A stretch of 64,000 nucleotides of DNA from Uranotaenia lowii (taxonomy: Eukaryota > Arthropoda > Insecta > Diptera > Culicidae), in NCBI RefSeq assembly GCF_029784155.1, contig NC_073693.1, forward strand, positions 223,277,094 through 223,341,093, written 5' to 3'. The notes beneath the pieces are model-generated. The model made no database searches and was not told where the DNA came from. It saw nothing but the letters and a program-made list of their open reading frames with translations. The position numbers and the translations under genes were made by a program. This document shows, piece by piece, positions 57,785 to 64,000 of this stretch. The first letter of the stretch is position 1. Each line of letters begins with the position of its first letter.

Positions 57785-58990
57785 TAACTCAGAGAAGAAT
57801 CACCACGCCTAATTGATATCGGCCTCGGTGAGTAGGGGACAACCAAAAGCGTTTACACACAACGCAACGCGACGCGGCAGGAAGGGACAAAATAAAGGAC
57901 CATGCGTTCAGGCGTCTTGCGCATGCCGCCGCCGCGTCGTTGTCGTTGCCATCGATGGCATGATACTCGGTGGACTTGCTGCTTCACTTTTTTTTCTGCA
58001 TCGACGAAGGAAGCAAAGGATTGGCAAAGCTGAATGGTAAAAACGCGAGGTGGTAACACGGGTGGTTGACTCAATGAGCGAGGGGGGTATTTGCGTCTGC
58101 CGATGCCTGGCGGAAGTGAGAGAGTTAGTGAGTGTTGGGGGAAAACGAGTGAGGGGAGCTTTCATCGAAGGGTTTCCGAGGCAAAACGTTCTTTGCTGGT
58201 TGACAGACTACTTCTGCTGCATTGACTGGAATGGGTTTTTGGCTTGGGTTGGTTCGATGCTTGCTTGCTGGACATGAAAGGGTAAAAGGTGCAGCAGCAA
58301 TCATCATACCATACACGGCGAAGAGAAAGAGTGAGAGGTGGCTATGGTCTTTGGGCTAGGCCGGAGCGAGATAGCATTGCGAACTTGTACCAACCCAGAA
58401 CTTCCCGAGCCCGTTTGGCGTGATGTTCCAGAAGGAAGGAAGGTATACGAGTATGTACTAGAGAGCATGCTGGAATGGAACACATCGAGTTGGTGCATAG
58501 CGGGCCCCAGCAGAAGAAAAAAAGATCCATTGCATAAGAGATTTTTCAATTTTTACGATCAGTCGATAGTGGGATCTTCTAGGATGAAGTTTGAAAAGCT
58601 GAACCTTCTCTTCAGCAGCCCAAAAGGTTCTAGGAACCCAAGGGCCATCACTGGATCATATCAAGTGAAAACCTGGGGTCCCCCTCAGATTCATCCATCA
58701 GATAGAGATAGACCGACATTCACGCAGAGGAAGCACCTGCTCAACCGGATCGTTTAGCTTTGGCTGCTAGATCATTGTACCGAAAAACCGGATGTCCATT
58801 GTGAGATGTGATTGACGTCGTCGAGGACATTCGATAAGAAAAGGCTGCTCTGTAGTTCACCTGGACGCAGTCTAGTGCAGTGATAGTTGCTGATAGGACA
58901 CGTTTGTGAGTGATGGTTGTCAAGTTAGCCGATCAAGTGTAACTGAAATTGCTACAGTTGAGGGGACGGAAGTGACTATGATATGGTTAA
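57785..58990. other. GC-richer unique island of unknown role
   Basis: About 1.2 kb stands out from the AT-rich surroundings, with many CG dinucleotides (CGCAACGCGACGCGG near 57862, CCGCCGCCGCGTCG near 57928) and no repeat structure. The longest plus-strand frame (58338-58757, 139 codons, MAMVFGLGRSEIALRTCTNP...) has no domain I recognise; minus-strand frames are equally unconvincing. An unannotated 5' exon or UTR, or a promoter or enhancer of the channel gene or another transcript, are possible. No splice-linked channel segment was found. Confidence 0.4.
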
Positions 58991-59288
58991 GAGTGCATTA
59001 TTTTTTTACCAACGGTTTAAGGTTGGTGGCTGGTGTGTTATGAAAATTGGAGCTGTTTTTTTTCAGGTGAGAAAACAACTATTACAAACTGAAAGATCTT
59101 CAAAAACAAAATTGATCCTATATTTTTTTGATCCCTCATCCTACTTATTATATGGATCTCAGGCTTATAAGTACCTACATTTATAAATTTATTGAGTGTT
59201 TAGAATTCCAAAATTGTTCAACCCTTTTACCTGAACCAAAGCAATCGAAAGATTCCTTTTAATTCAACCACGGTAAATGAAAAGTTCA

Positions 59289-59327
59289 TATACCGGTATT
59301 TCGATAGCAACTTACTACCTTCTTCAG
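59289..59327 (-). ncRNA. Hammerhead-like motif, left arm of the palindrome
   Basis: This is the mirror copy of 59367-59405, reading CTGAAGAAGGTAGTAAGTTG and CTATCGAAATACCGG on the minus strand. Confidence 0.35.
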
Positions 59328-59366
59328 TGAGCGTTTTCGATTAATCGATTTAATCGAAAACGCTCA

Positions 59367-59405
59367 CTGAAGAAGGTAGTAAGTTGCTATCGAAATACCG
59401 GTGTA
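59367..59405 (+). ncRNA. Hammerhead-like motif, right arm of the palindrome
   Basis: CTGAAGA, one base, GGTAG/CTATC paired stem (one G-U) with loop TAAGTTG, then GAAAT and ACCGG. It has CUGANGA, helix II and GAAA in the hammerhead order, again with one unpaired base before helix II. A clear UH cleavage site in helix III is not evident. The left arm carries the same motif on the minus strand (59327-59289). Confidence 0.35.
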
Positions 59406-59463
59406 TGAACTTTTCATTTACCGTGGATGAATTAAAAGGATTTCGATTGCTTTGATTCAGTTG

Positions 59464-60234
59464 AATCATTCAACCAAATAGGCTCACAATCCTTTTAGTT
59501 TTTTAGTATACTGGTAGTATTCCTGTTTTCCCAATGGTTGATATGGAATGTACATTTGAGGTTCATGTTTTGCAACAGCGGAATTTGAGCATATTCAAAA
59601 TAGCAATATCAATTTTCTAACTACACATACTCAAAGAAAAATCGGGCTATAGAATCATAACAAATTTTCTAGAATTAAATAGAAATATCAAAATAAAAAA
59701 ATGACAGCCACAACCCGTAGCGTAGAAGGTAGCCTTCAAGTCCAGCAAAATAAATTCTGGTATCCTGAAAACAAATTTTGTTGCAACAAAACTTGTTTCC
59801 AATTAGAATGAATATTTTAAATTAAACTCCTACTAAGTTATAAATAATAAAAGAAGGCTGAAATCCCGATAACATGCTCTACAAAGTTTTATTTCTTTAT
59901 ACTTGGTTCCAGACTATAATTCCGTATTCGGATTTTTTCCAAATTCATATTTTTTATTATTATTTTTTTCTTGGAGATTAGAAATGTTGAATAAAGATAT
60001 CAGGAATCGGAATCTGATTTTTAAATCACTTTGTAGAATACAACCTTAGTTTAGCTCAGTTACTGAAACTTCGACTTGTTAATTACTATGCACAAAGGAT
60101 CTGAACTTCTAAATCGGGATATTTTTAACTGGGTTTCATATAAATTCATTTAAAATTTACAATTGAAATAAATAAGACTTAATTTTTTTTTATTTTGGGA
60201 CCCAAACAGTGGTGTTTGGTTTAATGAAATATTA
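59464..60234. other. Unassigned AT-rich stretch
   Basis: Nothing was recognised. Confidence 0.3.
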
Positions 60235-60565
60235 AACTAGCAGACCCGGTAAACTTCGTTTTACCTTTAAATAAATAAATCGTAATAAATGTTTTATTTC
60301 ATCTATACGTCCATAACTTCATCGCGCTTGCGAATCGATTTTTATGAAATCGTAACCAAATTGTACGGCTTGTGTCCCATTTAAAGTTGATTTTGTATCG
60401 GGACTCCCCTTCCATAAAAAGTGAGATTCTTGAAACTATTATACAAACCATCATCTATGACCCAAAAAACTCTCGAATACCAAATTTTACTTTATTCCGA
60501 TTGACCGTTTATACGTGATGGTGTTACAAAGAAAACGCCTCAATTTATATAAATAAGATTTTATA
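60235..60565 (+). repeat. Short copy of the ACTAGC(A/T)GACCCGG dispersed repeat
   Basis: It starts AAACTAGCAGACCCGGTAAA and CTTCGTTTTACC, and ends near AATTTATATAAATAAGATT, the head and tail layout of the repeats at 19833 and 27848. The interior keeps one unit-like segment (CGTGATGGTGTTACAAAG) and lacks the tandem series. Confidence 0.55.
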
Positions 60566-63412
60566 TTTTCTAATGCTTATTCGGCTTCACATTTTGACTG
60601 TTGTTTAAGAAAACAAACTTGATCATACAGTGCTGGCTTTTGATAGTTAACACTGTCAATTGGTAGAAATAAAAAAAAGTATCTAATAATTACACTATTC
60701 AACTATTCTCAAAACGGAGATATATTTTCCCTCTTCAACCATCAAAAGGAAAAAGAAATTCCATCAATTTTAAACAAGTAGACTTTTCGGTGATCGTCCT
60801 TATTCAACTGAATTTAGGAGTTTGCCCCATTTCAACGAAATATATAACCGGTTATTCATTATGTCACGTTTAGAATTTTGATTCAGTTATTCAAAATTGA
60901 AAACAAAATATATCTGAATTATGTTTTCACATTTTTAATTCAAAATGCAATACGCTTGGGAGTTGTAATTATTCTTATTCTAGGAGTCTATCAACAGTAA
61001 AATAATGCACAAGTTTCTGTTAAAATATTTTTGAAGCAGTTGAAAAACTTTGTACAAAATGTGGCAAGTACACGCAAGATTTGATTGAATTCAAATGAAA
61101 AAAAAAAACAAAAGGAGGATTTCAAGCTGTTCAAAAAACTGTTTTACAAATTATTATGAAAATTTACCGAACTGTAAGAAAATGATTAATTCAACGGTTA
61201 AATATCCATTTGCACTAAAAAAAAAAGTCATACAACAACAACAAAAATGAAAAAAAAACTCAAACACATATTGATTTTCAAAGAGCAAATTCTTAATTTT
61301 CATAAGATATATCTAATATGCAAGCTATAGGTTCTAATAACAATGCCGTATCCTAATTATTCTTAAAATTAGTTCAGTAAAACCGGAACAAATATAAATT
61401 TCTTCTTTTGCAACCCCGAAATTCCCTAAAAACCCGAAAGGAGAAATAAATACAGTTCGAAGTATTTTATAAAAATTTCGAAAAATTTATCAAATATCTG
61501 AAAGATTACAAGAGCAAAAAAGAAATCGTGAGAGCATCACCCTTTGTATTCTTGATTTTATTAAATTTTTCTATAAAAAAAATTACTTGATATATAGGTA
61601 TTCCGGATTCGATAATTTTTAACTGCTCTTATTGAGACGGCACAAATGACTTGCAGAAACAACGTGGTAATATTAAAGCTCAAAAACTTAGTTTTAGGTA
61701 GGAAATAAACGCATTTATTTGTAGTGCAGTGTTATATCTCAAGAAAATCCTCAAATATAACGAAATATAGATCACTAACTTCAACTAGTTTCAACAGAAA
61801 ATATTTTACTCTTGCTCGAGATCTTTCAGAAGTATGTGGTTTTTTGTGGTGTCAGAAATAACATTTGTCAAAGAATCATGGGCGTTCGGGCGAAGAAGTT
61901 TTCTGGCGGGTTCGCTTTTGTAGCAGAAACCAGGGGTTTCAACAATATAGTATGCAATTTTGTTACATACAAGCTTACAATTGACTAAAATTTATTAGTT
62001 TTTTGGATTATTATTATTATACTCCCCTTCAGGATGTACCAGCTCCGTGTGACCAAAAATGGATTTGATATTTGCTCTGGCCTAATATAAAAATATTTCA
62101 AAAAGCTTAATACAATTTAAAAAATAAATCAGTTTGCATTAATTTTTACCAACAAAACTTATTGTAAACTTTATGTGCATACGTGAATCCCAGTGTTCAT
62201 AATAAATGTTTTGACCGAGGCTTGAAATATAATTTATATAGCTGATATTTTTTGTTCTACGTCTTATACGATTTTAATAATATTTCATTATTCGTTATTT
62301 ATTTAGTAATACTTAAATAATATTTTTTGATAATATGTTCGACCTCTTTGTAATTTTCTGCAAAAAAAACAAGATAGGTACATCCCAGCGCTTGTACTTC
62401 TTCCAAGTGGGTTTTATACGTTAGTGAATCCTAAAATCTAGAACTATTCAATAATTTTGATAAATTAAATCGCACTAAATCAACGAATGAAGAGCAAAAA
62501 AAAGACTCATGTTTTATCATGTTTTGAATATCAAATTTTAACAATGAAAAAATTATAAGTTTAGACAATCTATTCAGAATAACCATTTAAAAATACATGG
62601 ATTATTTTAGTCGCAACATAAAAAAACTACCATTTGAAACCAATGAATTCTGCTTTATTGGGTAATGAATTAACTTTTTATGAATGTTTAAAGGAGTTGT
62701 TTTTAAAAAGGGGATCGGGTTGTTACAAATAAGATATATTTAGGTTAATTTTTTTTGAATAATTTCCCAGTTTTTGTAACAAAATCCATCGTTATTAAAA
62801 AAAAATAGAAATTTATTTTTGGTGAATTTTAAAATATTGATCGTTTGAAACAATAGTATTTGGACCTATGCTACCGTAATATGTTTTCATGTAAGTGAGA
62901 GTCAAAATAAAAAATAAGTTTAACAATAATTTTGAAAAATTTACGATTTAACCAGTCGGAATAAAAAGATATCAATTTTAAAAATGTACAGTAAGGTGAC
63001 CCTTATTTTTTTTTTTAATCTAGCTCTCACGCGCCAATCTTAATCCATGATGCAACAATACAGAAAAAGTTTTAGTTCGTTCGCGTAAGTCTAAAGCGAT
63101 TCTCAAAGAACTTCAAATTTGTATGGGACTTTCTACGGAAAAAGTGCAAATTTTCAAAAAAAAATCGTTATTAATTGTGGCAACACTGTAAAACCCCACA
63201 AACTTTTGTGCGTCAAGATTCTAAGTTGATGACAACTTTGAAGCGTTTTGACGCACATGAAAAATATTTACAGGGAAAATCAGAATCCCGAGAACTATTC
63301 TACCACTTTGCACAATTGTTTGTTATCTTTGATATTTTTTAAATTCAATTAGAAGAGACTACAGTCCTACAGTGCTGCCAGATAATAACAACGGCTTATG
63401 CAATTGCTCTTA
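60566..63412. other. Unassigned AT-rich stretch
   Basis: It is very AT-rich with many A and T runs. A small richer patch lies at 61870-61930 (GGGCGTTCGGGCGAAGAAG). No gene, RNA or element boundary was recognised. Confidence 0.3.
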
Positions 63413-63495
63413 GAGCATGGATGACCGAACCATATGGCCCGCGGGCCACATTTGGCCCACGGCTGTCTTTTTGTGGCCCGCGAAGCTCTTTTTGA
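63413..63495 (+). mobile_element. Likely end of a hAT-type element
   Basis: GCATGGATGACCGAACCATA is followed by TGGCCCGCGGGCCACATTTG, GCCCACGG and TGGCCCGCGAAGCTC. GGCCCGCGGGCC near the terminus is a well-known feature of several animal hAT families and their MITEs. The other end lies beyond 64000 or was not recognised. Confidence 0.45.
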
Positions 63496-64000
63496 AATTA
63501 CCATGATCTCAGATTCAAATGTTTTTCTTTGTTCATATCATTTGAAAAAAAATTACATAAATTTTTATCGACCTCATTCGAAATGAAAGTCGGTGAAATC
63601 TCCTTGATTTTATACGATGTAATTTTACAAAAAAGAAACCGTCTCTGAATAAAGGATCAATTACAATTCCAATAAAAAAAAATGAAATTTTCAAAATTGC
63701 ACAATATTTAACACAGGGAAACAGCATTTTTGCTGCCTTTTTTTTAATAGCCAATTTTTAAAGATGGTGGTGTCTTAAATATATATCATTTGTCTGATTT
63801 ATTCTATCACTTTTAAATTTAGTGATATAAATCTTGCGAAAAATAAAAAAAATACAGTTTTAACCCTTTAATGCATGACTTTTTTTAAATGAGAATTGCA
63901 GTTATTGATTCAGTGAAACAATAACATTTTAATACGAATAGCAAAATTCTACAGGATTGAAGTCGTTATTTCGAGTATTATGAAAGTTATGGCCCATCAA

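Larger units (their letters stand above)
59230..59463. repeat. 234-bp palindrome with a hammerhead-like core in each arm
   Basis: Arms of about 115 bp mirror each other around CGATTAATCGATTTAATCG (centre about 59347) with few mismatches. Matching blocks are CCACGGTAAATGAAAAGTTC/GAACTTTTCATTTACCGTGG and GATAGCAACTTACTACCTTC/GAAGGTAGTAAGTTGCTATC. It looks like a foldback element or head-to-head termini of a retroelement with inverted repeats. No coding sequence is present. Confidence 0.88.

Noticed and set aside
58338..58757. 139-codon frame as a new gene
   Set aside because: It has no recognisable domain, and other frames in the same island are also open. Composition alone does not support coding; kept only as part of the GC-richer island.

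Overview
The window is eukaryotic, AT-rich, intron-like DNA from an insect, most likely a mosquito (Culicidae). That is inferred from three things: the only host gene is an insect-type cyclic nucleotide-gated channel (Cngl-like); there is a decayed DD37E mariner of the kind described from mosquitoes; and there is an I-clade LINE beside many MITEs. No bacterial genes, operons or CRISPR arrays are present.

Host gene. Three exons of one channel gene lie on the minus strand: 9030-8877 (S6 and start of the C-linker), 8790-8390 (C-linker and most of the cyclic-nucleotide-binding domain) and 82-1 (end of that domain, cut by the window edge). Splice sites and phases join them cleanly. The introns are 86 bp and 8.3 kb. 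No pore, S1-S5 or N-terminal exon was found to the right, so positions 9031-64000 are probably one or more very long introns of this gene.

Left intron (83-8389). It holds a foldback repeat with a tRNA-SINE-like core, a MITE whose ends (711 and 8289) lie 7.6 kb apart around nested insertions, a dead Ty1/copia element (about 1580-4355), a 614-bp MITE with 16-bp subterminal repeats, and an inverted-repeat element with hammerhead-ribozyme-like motifs in both arms.

9.0-24 kb. A 2317-bp block of 10-bp and 9-bp minisatellites is tandemly duplicated almost without change, and the second copy runs into a 1.9-kb TTTTTGTCA array. Next come a dispersed repeat built of roughly 145-bp units in both orientations, a near-perfect 245-bp palindrome, a TTAA-flanked MITE and a 500-N gap.

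24-42 kb. A 5'-truncated LINE sits inside a MITE whose uninterrupted relative lies at 46765-47682. There is another ~140-bp-unit repeat, a DD37E mariner (31150-32854) with intact ends but a broken transposase and a 390-bp TG tract, a 3.7-kb inverted-repeat pair, and a LINE tail.

42-64 kb. A hAT MITE with exact 8-bp target duplication, a tRNA-derived SINE, two TAGGGG-ended MITEs, and a nearly complete I-clade LINE (ORF1 49394-50728 with one UGA; intact 1227-residue ORF2 50721-54404). Then follow a 950-bp foldback, a GC-richer unique island (57785-58990), and a 234-bp palindrome with hammerhead-like arms.

The window is a layered transposon record inside a channel gene. The signals most worth pursuing are the repeated hammerhead-like cores in inverted repeats, the UGA at a zinc-knuckle cysteine in the LINE ORF1, the duplicated minisatellite block and the near-perfect palindrome.
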